A DNA stretch of 64,000 nt from CAZRDB01 sp964598695 (GTDB lineage Bacteria > Armatimonadota > Zipacnadia > UBA1398): positions 1 to 64,000 of the forward strand of contig CAZRDB010000002.1 in NCBI GenBank assembly GCA_964598695.1. The letters run 5' to 3'. Below are positions 26,350-36,221 of this stretch, piece by piece (positions within the stretch are counted from its first letter, which is position 1; the number at the start of each line of letters is the position of its first letter). The translations under genes and the position numbers were made by a program. The notes under the pieces were generated by a model. That model ran no database searches. It saw nothing but the letters and a program-made list of their open reading frames with translations, and was not told the origin of the DNA.

Positions 26350-29300
26350 ATGCGATACTCTCCGCTCCTCGCCCTCTGCCTCCTCACCCTCGTGGCGCCG
26401 GCCCGGGCGGGGTTCGAGGGCTGGCCGCGGTCGGACTTCCGGCCCGCGGTCGACCTGGACGGGACCTGGCAGTTCCGGATGGACCCCGACGCGGTCGGAG
26501 AGACGGAGAAGTGGTTCGACGCCTCGGTCCCGTTCCCGGACCGGATCGAGGTGCCCGGCTGCTGGGACGCTCAGGGCTTCGGCGAGCCGGGCGAGAAGAT
26601 GTTCACCAACTACGTCGGCAAGGCCTGGTACCGGCGCGTGGTGCGGGTTCCGGGCTCGTGGGAGGGCAAGCGGACGTTCCTGTGCGTCGGCGGCGTCCAT
26701 CGCTATGCCGACGTGTGGGTGAACGGCCGCTGGGTCAAGCGCCACGTCGGCTACGTGCTCCCCTTCGAGGTCGACCTGACGAACGACCTGGCGCCGGGTT
26801 CGGACAACACCATCGCGATCCGCGTCGACAGCGCGCAGGACTGGTCGATCGACGCCCTGACCGGGGCCTTCGACCTGATCGACTACATGGACCTCTCGTG
26901 GGGCGGCATCTGGCGCCATGTGCGCCTCGAGGCGCGGGACGCCGCCTACATCGAGAGCGCCTTCGTACAGCCGAAGGTCTCGGCGGGCCGGGTCGACGTC
27001 GAGGTCGAGCTGCGGTCGCTCGAGACGCTCCGGCGGGCCCTCGTGCTCGAGGTGATCGACCCCAAGGGCCGGGTCGTCGCCAAGGGGGAGTGGCCGGTGC
27101 TCGTCTCCGCGGCCGGGAGCGTCGAGCGGGCGTCGCTCGATGTGCCCCACCCGGCGCTGTGGTCGCCCAACCACCCGGCGCTCTATCGGATCCGTGCCAC
27201 CCTTGCCGCCGACGGAAGGACCGCCGACCGGTGGGAGGACCGCTTCGGGATGCGCGAGATCGAGATCCGCGGGCCCGACATCTACCTCAACGGACAGCGG
27301 CTCTTCCTCCACGGCTACGGCGATGACACCATCTACCCGGAGACGATCGTCCCGCCCGCCGAACACGCGACCCACCGCGAGCGGTTCGCCCGCGTCAAGG
27401 AGTTCGGGCTCAACTACGTGCGCCACCACAGCACCGTTCCGCCGGCCGAGTACTTCGACGTGGCCGACGAAGTCGGCGTGCTCGTCCAGCCCGAGCTGCC
27501 CATCGCCTACCAGCCCTTCCTCGACCGCGGCCTGCAGAGCGAGAGAGCCACCCAGCTCTACGTCGAGACGTGGGAGGGCATGATCCGCCACCTCCGTAAC
27601 CATCCCTCGGCCTTCGCGTGGTGTATGGGCAACGAGATGTGGGACGGCCTCGTGCTGGGCCCGAAGCTGTACGAGACCGCGAAGCGACTCGACCCGACAC
27701 GGCCGGTCTACGACACCGATGGCGCCCCCCTCGCCGCCGAGGCGCGGCCGACCCTGGACATCAACACGGTGATGTTCGACGTCTGGGCGCTCCCCGTGCT
27801 TGGCAACGCGCGGAAGTACGAGATCGCCGAGCCCCCCCTGAAGCCGATCATCTCCCACGAGATGGGCAACTTCTCGAGCTACCCCGACCTCTCGGACGCC
27901 GCCAACTTCCGCAAGGGGATCCGCCCGTTCTGGCTCGAGCAGTCGCGCGAACAGCTTCGCGCCCAGGGCCTCCTGCAGGAGGCGCCGCGGTGGCTCGAGA
28001 CCAGCGCCGCCCTGCAGGCCGCGTGCTTCAAGATCGAGACCGAGGCGGCGCGCTGGTCCCCGTACGTCGACGGCCACGCGCTGTGGCTGTTCCAGGACTA
28101 CTGGACGGGCAGCTCCGGGCTCATCAACTACCACGGGCGCGTCAAGGGCCCCGGCGCGGAGTATTGCCGGCAGTTCCTCGCCGACACCGTTCTCCTCGCG
28201 CGGCTGCCCGACGAGTGCTTCGAGGCGGGTGTCGAGGTTCGGGTCCCGGTCGCGATCTCCGACTTCGGCGAGGCCGATCTGACCGGCCGCACGATCGAGT
28301 GGGCACTCCTCGGCGCCGGCGACAGGCAGCTCGCCCGCGGCACGCTCGAGCCCCTCTCCGGCGCGAAGGGCCTCACCCACGTGGGTGAGGCGACCTTCAC
28401 GACGCCTCCCGTCGAGTGGGCCGGCAAGCTGCGCTTCCGCCTCACGCTGGGCACGGGGCGCGAGCGGGCGCGCAACGAGTGGCCGCTGTGGGTCTTCCCC
28501 CACACCGCCGTGCCGAAGCCGATCCCCGGCGTGCAGATCGTCCGCCGCCTGCACGAGGACGCGCTTGCGTGGATCGAGGACGGCGGGCGCGCCATCCTGA
28601 CCCGCCCCGAGGCCCTCCTCCCCTCCGAGCCGGTGACCTTCGAGGGCGCCTGGTGGCGCGGATCGCCCGGCGGCGACAGCCACGTCGGCACCGTCGTCTA
28701 CGACACGCCGGCGATGCGCGACTTCCCGCACGAGGGCTGGTGCGACCTCCAGTTCCTTCGGCTGCAGCACAACCGGCCGGCCCTGCTGCTCGACGGTCTG
28801 CCGCTCCGCAAGGGCACGCTGATCCGCGCGATCGATTGCCACATGGGCAACCGCGACAAGGCCCTGATGGTCGAGGCGCGGATCGGCAAGGGCAGCGTGC
28901 TGCTCACGACCCTCGATCTCTCCCCGGCGGCGCTGCGCGAGCGGCCCGAGGCGCGCTGGCTCCTCCGCGGGCTGATCGACTACGTGGCGGTCGAGAGGTT
29001 CCGGCCGGTCTGCGAGCTGGACCCGGCCCTGCTGCGCTCGCGCATCGTGGCCTCGCCCCAGCTCGGGCCGGTCGCCCGCGTGGAGGGCTTCGCGCGCCTC
29101 GCCGCTCACGTCGGCGACACGACCGAGGAGGCGCGCTACCGCCTCTCCAACCCGCGCGCCTACGTCGTGCGCGGGACCGACGGCACCCACGTGCTCGAGT
29201 GGGAGACGGCCCCGGTTCCCGCCGCCGCGTCCGAGGAGACGGTCTGTTTCGCGTTCTCGGGCGGCCTCGGCTGGGCGACGGAGCCGGAGGCCCCGTTCAC

Positions 29301-29562
29301 GCTGCGGGTCGGCGATCTGGCCCCCGTCGTGTTCGAGGTCGCGCCCGGGGGCGGCGAGTGGCTCTCGGCCGACGGCCGCGTCCGCTTGGTCTACGAGCCG
29401 CGCACCGTCTTCGAGCCGGACAGCCTCGGCGTCTTCTATCTTCTCGCGCCACGTGCCGCGCTCGCGCCGGGGCAGCCGGCGCGGATCCGCGTCGAGACCT
29501 CGGCCTCCCAGTCGAAGCGCTGGCTGCTGGTGCATCCCGCGACGGCCGTCTGGGCCGAGTAG
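26350..29562 (+). CDS. Secreted GH2-family glycoside hydrolase
   Basis: 1070 residues; signal peptide MRYSPLLALCLLTLVAPARA. The start at 26350 is chosen because the open frame upstream overlaps the aminotransferase. N-terminal sugar-binding domain (VDLDGTWQFRMDPDA, CVGGVHRYADVWVNGRWVKR), beta-sandwich, then a TIM barrel with acid/base Glu429 in WCMGNEMWDG and nucleophile Glu504 in IISHEMGNFSSYPD, similar to beta-glucuronidase/beta-mannosidase-like GH2. The C-terminal 400 residues contain more beta domains and a region like a catalytically inactive flavodoxin-type fold (RIGKGSVLLTTLDLSPAALR). It is quite different in sequence from the GH2 enzyme at 20369. Confidence 0.88.
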   Translation: MRYSPLLALCLLTLVAPARAGFEGWPRSDFRPAVDLDGTWQFRMDPDAVGETEKWFDASVPFPDRIEVPGCWDAQGFGEPGEKMFTNYVGKAWYRRVVRVPGSWEGKRTFLCVGGVHRYADVWVNGRWVKRHVGYVLPFEVDLTNDLAPGSDNTIAIRVDSAQDWSIDALTGAFDLIDYMDLSWGGIWRHVRLEARDAAYIESAFVQPKVSAGRVDVEVELRSLETLRRALVLEVIDPKGRVVAKGEWPVLVSAAGSVERASLDVPHPALWSPNHPALYRIRATLAADGRTADRWEDRFGMREIEIRGPDIYLNGQRLFLHGYGDDTIYPETIVPPAEHATHRERFARVKEFGLNYVRHHSTVPPAEYFDVADEVGVLVQPELPIAYQPFLDRGLQSERATQLYVETWEGMIRHLRNHPSAFAWCMGNEMWDGLVLGPKLYETAKRLDPTRPVYDTDGAPLAAEARPTLDINTVMFDVWALPVLGNARKYEIAEPPLKPIISHEMGNFSSYPDLSDAANFRKGIRPFWLEQSREQLRAQGLLQEAPRWLETSAALQAACFKIETEAARWSPYVDGHALWLFQDYWTGSSGLINYHGRVKGPGAEYCRQFLADTVLLARLPDECFEAGVEVRVPVAISDFGEADLTGRTIEWALLGAGDRQLARGTLEPLSGAKGLTHVGEATFTTPPVEWAGKLRFRLTLGTGRERARNEWPLWVFPHTAVPKPIPGVQIVRRLHEDALAWIEDGGRAILTRPEALLPSEPVTFEGAWWRGSPGGDSHVGTVVYDTPAMRDFPHEGWCDLQFLRLQHNRPALLLDGLPLRKGTLIRAIDCHMGNRDKALMVEARIGKGSVLLTTLDLSPAALRERPEARWLLRGLIDYVAVERFRPVCELDPALLRSRIVASPQLGPVARVEGFARLAAHVGDTTEEARYRLSNPRAYVVRGTDGTHVLEWETAPVPAAASEETVCFAFSGGLGWATEPEAPFTLRVGDLAPVVFEVAPGGGEWLSADGRVRLVYEPRTVFEPDSLGVFYLLAPRAALAPGQPARIRVETSASQSKRWLLVHPATAVWAE

Positions 29563-29660
29563 GAGTAGGGGAGGGCGCTCGGGGGCCTCTGCGGAGGAGG
29601 AATGGGCTCGCGGGGAACGGAAAAGCGTTTCCTGCGTCCTGTGGGTATCCTCATCGGCTT

Positions 29661-29679
29661 GCGCGGGCCTCTCCCGCGC
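29661..29679 (+). terminator. Hairpin between the carbohydrate operon and the M28/FtsX gene
   Basis: A 7-base stem, GCGCGGG (29661-29667) and CCCGCGC (29673-29679), with a 5-base loop. It sits in the 146-base gap between the stop at 29562 and the start at 29709. It may end the operon or structure the leader of the next gene. No T-tract. Confidence 0.4.
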
Positions 29680-29708
29680 CCGGGACGGCCCTGTGCAGGG
29701 AGGAACGT

Positions 29709-32700
29709 ATGCGCCGCGTCGGATGGGCTGTGACACTGCTCCTCGTGGGCATGTGCCTCTCCGTTCGCGCGCAGGACGAGATCGACATCTCGCTCACGAA
29801 CGTCCAGCCGACCTACGAGATCCCCCAGCTCGCGGAGGCGCTCGACTTCGCGCAGATCGAACGGGACCTCACCTTCCTGGCCGGGCTCCCGACCCGCGCG
29901 ACCGGCTCCACCGGCAACCGCACGGCTCGCGCGTACCTCCTCCGCCGCATGGCCGAGGTCGGCCTGACGGGGATCGAGACCGAGACCTTCGGCGTCCTCG
30001 CGCCCGTCGCCGAGGACGAGGCCCTGCCGGCGGCGATCCGGATCGCTGGCGGGGAGCCGCTCCGACTCGAGCCGATGTGGCCGAACCTGGTCCGCAGCGC
30101 GCTCGCGCCGCCCGAGGGACTCACCGGGCCCCTCGTGTACGTCGGCAAGGGCGAGCTGACCGCATACGACCACAAGCCCGTCGACGGCTGCATCGCCGTG
30201 ATGGAGATGGACTCCGGCCGCGCCTGGTACGCCGCGGCGATGGTCGGCGCCAAGGCCGTCGTCTTCCTCGGCGATCGGAGCGACCCGATCCGCGGGGAGG
30301 CCGAGGAGAAGTTCTCGGAGCAGCCACTCTCCACACCCCGCTACCTGGCGCTCGGCGCGACGGCCGAGGCGCTCCGCGAGGCGACCGCGAACGGGATCCA
30401 NNNNNNNNNNACCGCGAGGGCACGCTCTCGGGCGGCAGCCGCTGGCGCGAGGTCGAGGGCGCCAACCTGTTCGGCTTCATCGCGGGGACCGACGAGGCCC
30501 TTGCCGGCGAGCCGATCGTTCTCAACGCGTGGTACGACTCGCTCGCCGTCGCGCCCACCGTGGCGCCGGGGGCCGAGGGCGCCGCGAACTGCGGCTTCCT
30601 CCTCGAGCTGTGCCGCCTGCTCCGCGACCACCCGCCGGCCCGGCCGGTGATCGTGCTGTTCACCGACGGCCACGGGCTGGCGATGGCCGGCATGCGCAGC
30701 TTCGTCGAGAACCGCGTGAAGCTCTGGCGCGTCGAGAAGCCCAAGCCTGCCGAGCAGCGGCAGCTCGAGCCGCTGCACTTCCGGGGGATGCTGGGCTTCG
30801 ACCTCAGCTCACACGGCTCGGCGGTCGGGGCCTTCTACAAGGGCTTCTTCTACAACTTCAACGAGGACGCCCGATTCAAGTTCTCCGACTTCGGGACCGC
30901 CTGCCGCGACTACGGCTGGCTGATCGCCGACCGGCTCCGGCTCCGCAAGGACGACACGCTACTCGACTGCATCAACACGGGCACGACGCGCTCGTGGGCG
31001 ACCTACCTCCCCGGGGGGCCCTGCCTGGAAGCGGAGTGCGCCACGCTCGCCGGCTACGCGGGCGCCAGCTTCGTCTCGACCGGCGATCTCCGCCGCGCGA
31101 CCGACACCGTGGGCGACACCGTCGAGCGGATGGACCTTGCCAACCTCGAGCGCCAGATGCGGGTTCTGGCCGCGGCGGTTCCCAATCTGCTGTGCGAGAA
31201 GCTCCCGGACTCCGACATCGGCATGTTCGGCGCCGATCCGGAGGATGGCTTCGCACTGGTGCACGGCGGCGTCTTCGAGTTCGGCAAGTCGATCAGCTTC
31301 TTCCCACAGGACCCGGTCCCCGGGGCGATCGCCTGCTGGGGCCGCGTCGCCAAGACGAGCTGCGGCGTCCGGCGCCAGATCATGGATCGCGTGGATGACG
31401 AGGGCCATTACGAACTGGTCGGCCTGCCGCTTCGCACGCGCAACTGGGGCGCCAACACCGAGCTGACCGCGTTCCAGGTCGACGAGCGCACCGGCGAGGT
31501 CGTCTACGCGCCCGACCTCGGGGCGCAGGGCGCCAAGCGCCTCAACTTCAACGACTTCGGCATCGAGACCAACGATACAACGAAGGACGTCGTCGTCTTC
31601 CAGGCGCGGCAGGTGTCGATCATCGACACGATCGACCCCGGCAACCTCGGGATCCTCTCCGACGTGCGCGTGCTCGACCGCGCGACGAAGGCTCCGCCGT
31701 TCAAGTGGGGGATGATCCGTCCCTCGTGGATGGACTCGCGTCTGCCCGGCGACCCCGAGCCGGCCGTCGTGGTCTTCGGCCAGCCGGGCGCGAAGCTGCT
31801 CCTGCTGCTCAAGCCCGGCTTCGCCGCCCCGCGCACGTTGCTGCTCAACGCCACGCCCGACGACCCTCTCGGACTCGGGATCGATGTCGATGAGGAGCCG
31901 GTCGTCGCCAACCTCGCCTACCGGGGCGCGCGGGATGTCTGGACCCTCGACGAGGCGCGGATCGAGGGCTTCAAGCGGTTCGGGATTGGCGACCGCCGGG
32001 CTCAGCGGCTGCACGAGCTGGCGGCGGGGACGCTGCAGGAGGCCGAGCAGGCCAAGGCCGACGGGGTGATCTCGCGCTACGTCGCGCTGTCACGCCGCGC
32101 CCTGGCCGTCGAGAACCGGGTCTACCCGCTCGTGGAGAAGACCGCGCGCGACGTGGTCCACGGCGTGATCTTCTACCTCGCGCTGCTGCTGCCGTTCTCG
32201 TTCCTCACCGAACGGCTGTTGCTCGCGGGGCGAACGATCGGCAAGCAGGCGGTGGGGACCATCGGCGTCTTCGCCGTCGTCTTCACGCTGCTCGCCCTCG
32301 TCCACCCCGCGTTCCGGATCACGACGACGCCGCTGATCGTCCTGTTGGCGTTCGTCCTGATGGTCCTCGCGGCGCTGGTCGCGACGGTGATCTTCCGGCA
32401 CTTCGACCAGCAGATGGCCGAGTGGCGCCACCAGAGCATCGGCCAACATGACGCCGACGTCGCGCGGCTCTCCTCGGCCTCGGCCGCGTTCGCGCTCGGC
32501 GTGGGCAACATGCGCCGGCGCGTGACCCGCACGGGCCTCACCTGCATCACGCTCGTGCTGCTCACCTTCACCGTCATCTCGTTCACCTCGGTGCGGACGG
32601 AGCAGAAGGTCCGTCGCCTCGGGATGGACTACCCGGCCGCGCGTGAGGGGATCCTGATCCGCCAGCCCACCTACGGCGGCTTCTCGGAGTACACCTACTC

Positions 32701-34264
32701 CGTCCTGCGCAACGAGGTGGGCGGCGACTTCCCGATCGTGCCGCGCTCCTGGACGCTCTCCGAGGGATCGGCGCTCAAGTCGGCGATCCCGATCCGCTAC
32801 CGGGGCCGGTCGTACGAGGCCGGCGCGCTGTTGGGTCTGAGCCCCGACGAGGGCCAGGTGAGCGGGCTGCCCACGACGCTCGCGGGCGGCGGCAGCCGGT
32901 GGTTCACCGACGACCCCAAGGACCTGATGACCTGCATCCTGCCGACCACGATCGCCGAGAGCCTCGGGGTCGACGCCGGCGAGATCGGCACCGCAGAGGT
33001 CGAGGTGCGCGGCGTCGCGCTCCGCGTTGTCGGCTTCTACGAGGGCTCCGCGGCCGACGATGTGCTCGACCTCGACGGCGAGATGATGACGCCGATCGAC
33101 GAGGTCGAGCAGAACAACCTGCGGCGCCAGGGCCAGCTCGGCCCACCGACGGCGGCCGCACAGGACCAGGCCACCACGACCCGCACGACGCCGCACATCA
33201 GCGCGACGCAGGTCGTGCTCGTCCCGCACGCGATGAACCTGCGGCTCGGCGGGGCCCTGCGCAGCATCGCCGCGAACCCGGGCGGCAGCGAGGAGGCGCG
33301 GAAGGCGCAGGCCGACCTCGTCGAACGCCTCGACATCGGCGTCTTCGCCGGCTCGAGCGGCAGAGTGGAGTTCTGCAGCGCCGTGGGCGGCAAGAGCCTG
33401 CAGGGGCTCGAGGGCACCCTGATCCCGATCCTCATCGCGGCGCTGATCGTGCTCAACACGATGCTCGGCTCGGTCTACGAGCGCGTGAAGGAGATCGGGA
33501 TCTACTCGAGTCTCGGCCTCTCGCCCGCGCACGTCGGCTTCCTGTTCCTCGCCGAGGCCTCGGTCTACGCCGTGCTGGGCGCGATCGTCGGCTACCTGAT
33601 CGGCCAGGGCGTCGCCTGGTCGTCGATGGCCTTCGGCTGGGGCGCCGCGCTCGTCGAACTCAACTACTCGAGCCTCGCCGCCGTCGGCACCACCGTGCTC
33701 GTGATGGCCGTCGTGTACCTCTCGACGCTCTACCCCGCGCGGAAGGCCGCCGACCTCGCCGTCGCCGGCGTCGAGCGCAAGTGGCGCCTGCCCGACCCCG
33801 AAGACGACGTGCTCACCGTCGACCTGCCGTTCACGATGCAGGAGGACGAGAGCCTCGGCCTCCTCGCCTACCTCGCGGAGTACCTCGACGCGCACGCCGA
33901 CTACTCGGTGGGCGACTTCTCGACCGACGGCGCGACGCTCCACCGGCTGGAGCCGGGCCGGGCCGACCGCGCCCACTACCGGATCCGCTTCACCGCGTGG
34001 CTCTCCCCGTACGATCTCGGCGTCTCGGAGGAGTGCGAGGTGCTCATCGTCGAGACCGAGGAGCCCGGGGTGCTCGGCGCACGGGCCCGGATCTACCGCG
34101 TCAGCGGCGACTCCGGCGCCTGGATCCGCTGCACCCGCTCGTTCCTGAACCTCCTGCGGAGGCAGTTCCTGCTGTGGCGGACCTTCGTGCCGAGCGAGAA
34201 GGTCCGCTATCACCAGACCGGACAGGAGGTGGCGCTCCGTGGCGAATCGCGCTCGACTGGGTGA
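29709..34264 (+). CDS. Degenerate M28 peptidase fused to FtsX/MacB-type permease (assembly gap shifts the frame)
   Basis: About 1,518 residues, in two pieces joined across ten Ns at 30401-30410. The frame before the gap (from ATG at 29709 with GGAGG) and the frame after it differ by one base. After a signal peptide comes an M28-like domain with a PA-like insert (LVYVGKGELTAYDHKPVDG). The metal ligands look lost: HYD is WYD in LNAWYDSLAV, the GEE site is TDGHGL, and the last His is absent in ATDTVGDTVERMD. From about residue 815 come several membrane helices, a MacB-like external part, and an FtsX domain (LIVLNTMLGSVYERVKEIGI). A C-terminal cytoplasmic domain follows. No ABC ATPase is adjacent. 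Confidence 0.75.
30401..30410. other. Assembly gap (10 N) that breaks the M28/FtsX reading frame
   Basis: Exactly ten Ns. The frames on the two sides are offset by one, so the true gap length is not ten (or differs from ten by a non-multiple of three). Confidence 0.95.
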
Positions 34265-36200
34265 GGATCTCGAGGAGTACAGACGGTTACTCGAGGTCCC
34301 CACGGAGTTCGAGGACGGCTTCAACCTCCGAACGGTTCTCGGAGCGCTCTTCGTCGGCTTCGTGATGATGCCGGCCTCGATCTACCTCTCGCTCGTCGCC
34401 GGCGCCAACCTCGGCGGCGCCGCGCAGTGGACCACGCTGATCCTCTTCGCCGAGGTCGCCAAACGCACGTACACCGTCCTGCGCAAGCAGGAGGTCTTCA
34501 TCCTGTTCTACATGGCCGGCGGACTCGCAGCCGCGGGTGGCGGACCGTTCGGCGGCATGATCTGGAACCAGTACCTGCGCTACTCGCCCGCCTCCGTCGG
34601 CTTCGGGATCGCCGACGCGATCCCCACCTGGGTCGTGCCGCGGGCCGATTCGATGGCCCTCGCCGAGCGCACGTTCTTCCACCCCGATTGGCTGATCCCC
34701 ATCGGGATCTCGCTGCTGCTCACCGTCTTCGGCAAGATGCAGTGGCTCGGCCTCGGCTACGGGATGTTCCGGCTGACCTCGGATGTCGAGCGCCTGCCCT
34801 TCCCGATGGCGCCGGTCTCCGCGCTCGGGACCATCGCGCTCGCGGAATCGACCGGCAAGGAGCAGACCTGGCGCTGGCGCGTGCTCTCCACCGGCGCGAT
34901 GCTCGGCATGGCCTACGGCTTCTTCTGGGTGGGGATCCCCGCGCTCAGCTCGACGGTCGCGACGACGCCGTTCCGGCTGATCCCGATCCCCTGGATCGAC
35001 CTCACGCCGAACACGCAGAAGATCCTGCCGGCCGCCGCGACGGGCCTCTCGACCGACCTGACGAACGTGCTGGTCGGCATGGTGGTCCCGTTCTGGTCGG
35101 TGATCGGCCAGGCGATCGCCGCCGCGATCAGCCTGTTCGTGAACCCCCTGCTCTACCGGCGCGGGGTGTTGACCACGTGGCACGAGGGCATGGACACCGT
35201 GATGACCTCGTTCTCGGCCGACGTGGACTTCTGGATCAGCTTCCGCGTCGGGCTCGGCCTCTCGGTCTTCCTCTTCGGTGTGGCGCAGATCGCGATCGCC
35301 TACGCCCGCGCCCGCAAGGTCGGCGAGCGGCACGAGTCGTGGCGGCCGCCCAAGGGCCGGGGCGATATCCCCATCCCCGTGATGGTCGCCTTCTACCTGA
35401 TCGCGACGATCGGGACGATCTGGCTCTGCCACCGGCTCGTTCCCAGCTTCAGCATCTGGTATCTCATCCTCTTCGGCTTCGTGGTCACGCCGGCCGAGTC
35501 GTTCATCAGCGCCCAGGTGCGCGGCATGGTCGGCCAGTGGGTCGGGATCCCCATGCTCCGCGAGGGCACGTTCATCCTGAGCGGCTACAAGGGCGTTGAC
35601 ATCTGGTTCGCCCCCCTGCCGCTCTCCGACCAGGGCGGCACGGCCGAGTACTTCCGCACCGTCGAGCTGACCGGCACCAAGCTGTGGTCGATCATCAAGG
35701 CCGACCTGCTCGTGACGCCGATCGTGATCATCTGCGGCTTCATCTTCTGGCAGTTCGCCTGGAGGCTGGCGCCGATCCCCTCGTCCCAGTACCCCGACGC
35801 CGACGTCAACTGGCCCCTGCGCTCGCTGACCCAGTGCTTCTGGATGACCGCGACGCGCGAGGGCGATAGCCCGTTCCTCCGGGCCTTCAGCTGGCCGAAG
35901 GCCGCGATCGGCCTCGGCACCGGCCTCACCTCGCTCACCGGCATGGCGGTGCTGCACCTGCCGGTCACGCTCGTCTACGGCTTCGTCTATGGCATCGGCG
36001 CGCTGCCACACGGGATCATCCCGACCCTGGCCGGCGCCCTTCTGTCGCGCTTCTACTTCGAGCGGCGCTTCGGCCGCGAGCGCTGGCGCCCCTACGCCGT
36101 CGTGCTGCTCGCCGGCTACGGCTGCGGGCTCGGCCTGGTCGCCCTGGCGGCCTCGGCGCTCTCGATGGTCACGACCTCGGTCTCGAACCTGCCCTACTGA
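34239..36200 (+). CDS. OPT-like polytopic membrane transporter
   Basis: 653 residues with roughly 14 hydrophobic helices. GTG start at 34239 with AGGAGG about 9 bases before; it overlaps the end of the M28/FtsX gene by 26 bases, so the two are translated together. The protein begins with a soluble MANRARLGEDLEEYRRLLEV segment, then helices such as GALFVGFVMMPASIYLSLVA and VFILFYMAGGLAAAGGGPFG. It resembles the oligopeptide transporter (OPT/YSL)-related proteins common in planctomycete-type genomes. Substrate unknown. The next gene is another large membrane protein. Confidence 0.65.
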   Translation: MANRARLGEDLEEYRRLLEVPTEFEDGFNLRTVLGALFVGFVMMPASIYLSLVAGANLGGAAQWTTLILFAEVAKRTYTVLRKQEVFILFYMAGGLAAAGGGPFGGMIWNQYLRYSPASVGFGIADAIPTWVVPRADSMALAERTFFHPDWLIPIGISLLLTVFGKMQWLGLGYGMFRLTSDVERLPFPMAPVSALGTIALAESTGKEQTWRWRVLSTGAMLGMAYGFFWVGIPALSSTVATTPFRLIPIPWIDLTPNTQKILPAAATGLSTDLTNVLVGMVVPFWSVIGQAIAAAISLFVNPLLYRRGVLTTWHEGMDTVMTSFSADVDFWISFRVGLGLSVFLFGVAQIAIAYARARKVGERHESWRPPKGRGDIPIPVMVAFYLIATIGTIWLCHRLVPSFSIWYLILFGFVVTPAESFISAQVRGMVGQWVGIPMLREGTFILSGYKGVDIWFAPLPLSDQGGTAEYFRTVELTGTKLWSIIKADLLVTPIVIICGFIFWQFAWRLAPIPSSQYPDADVNWPLRSLTQCFWMTATREGDSPFLRAFSWPKAAIGLGTGLTSLTGMAVLHLPVTLVYGFVYGIGALPHGIIPTLAGALLSRFYFERRFGRERWRPYAVVLLAGYGCGLGLVALAASALSMVTTSVSNLPY

Positions 36201-36221
36201 GGCGGAAGGCTCGGTACTCGG

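Noticed and set aside
25957..29736. Minus-strand 1,259-residue open frame opposite the second GH2 gene
   Set aside because: Arg/Ala/Gly-rich composition without domains; the plus-strand GH2 enzyme has intact catalytic motifs.
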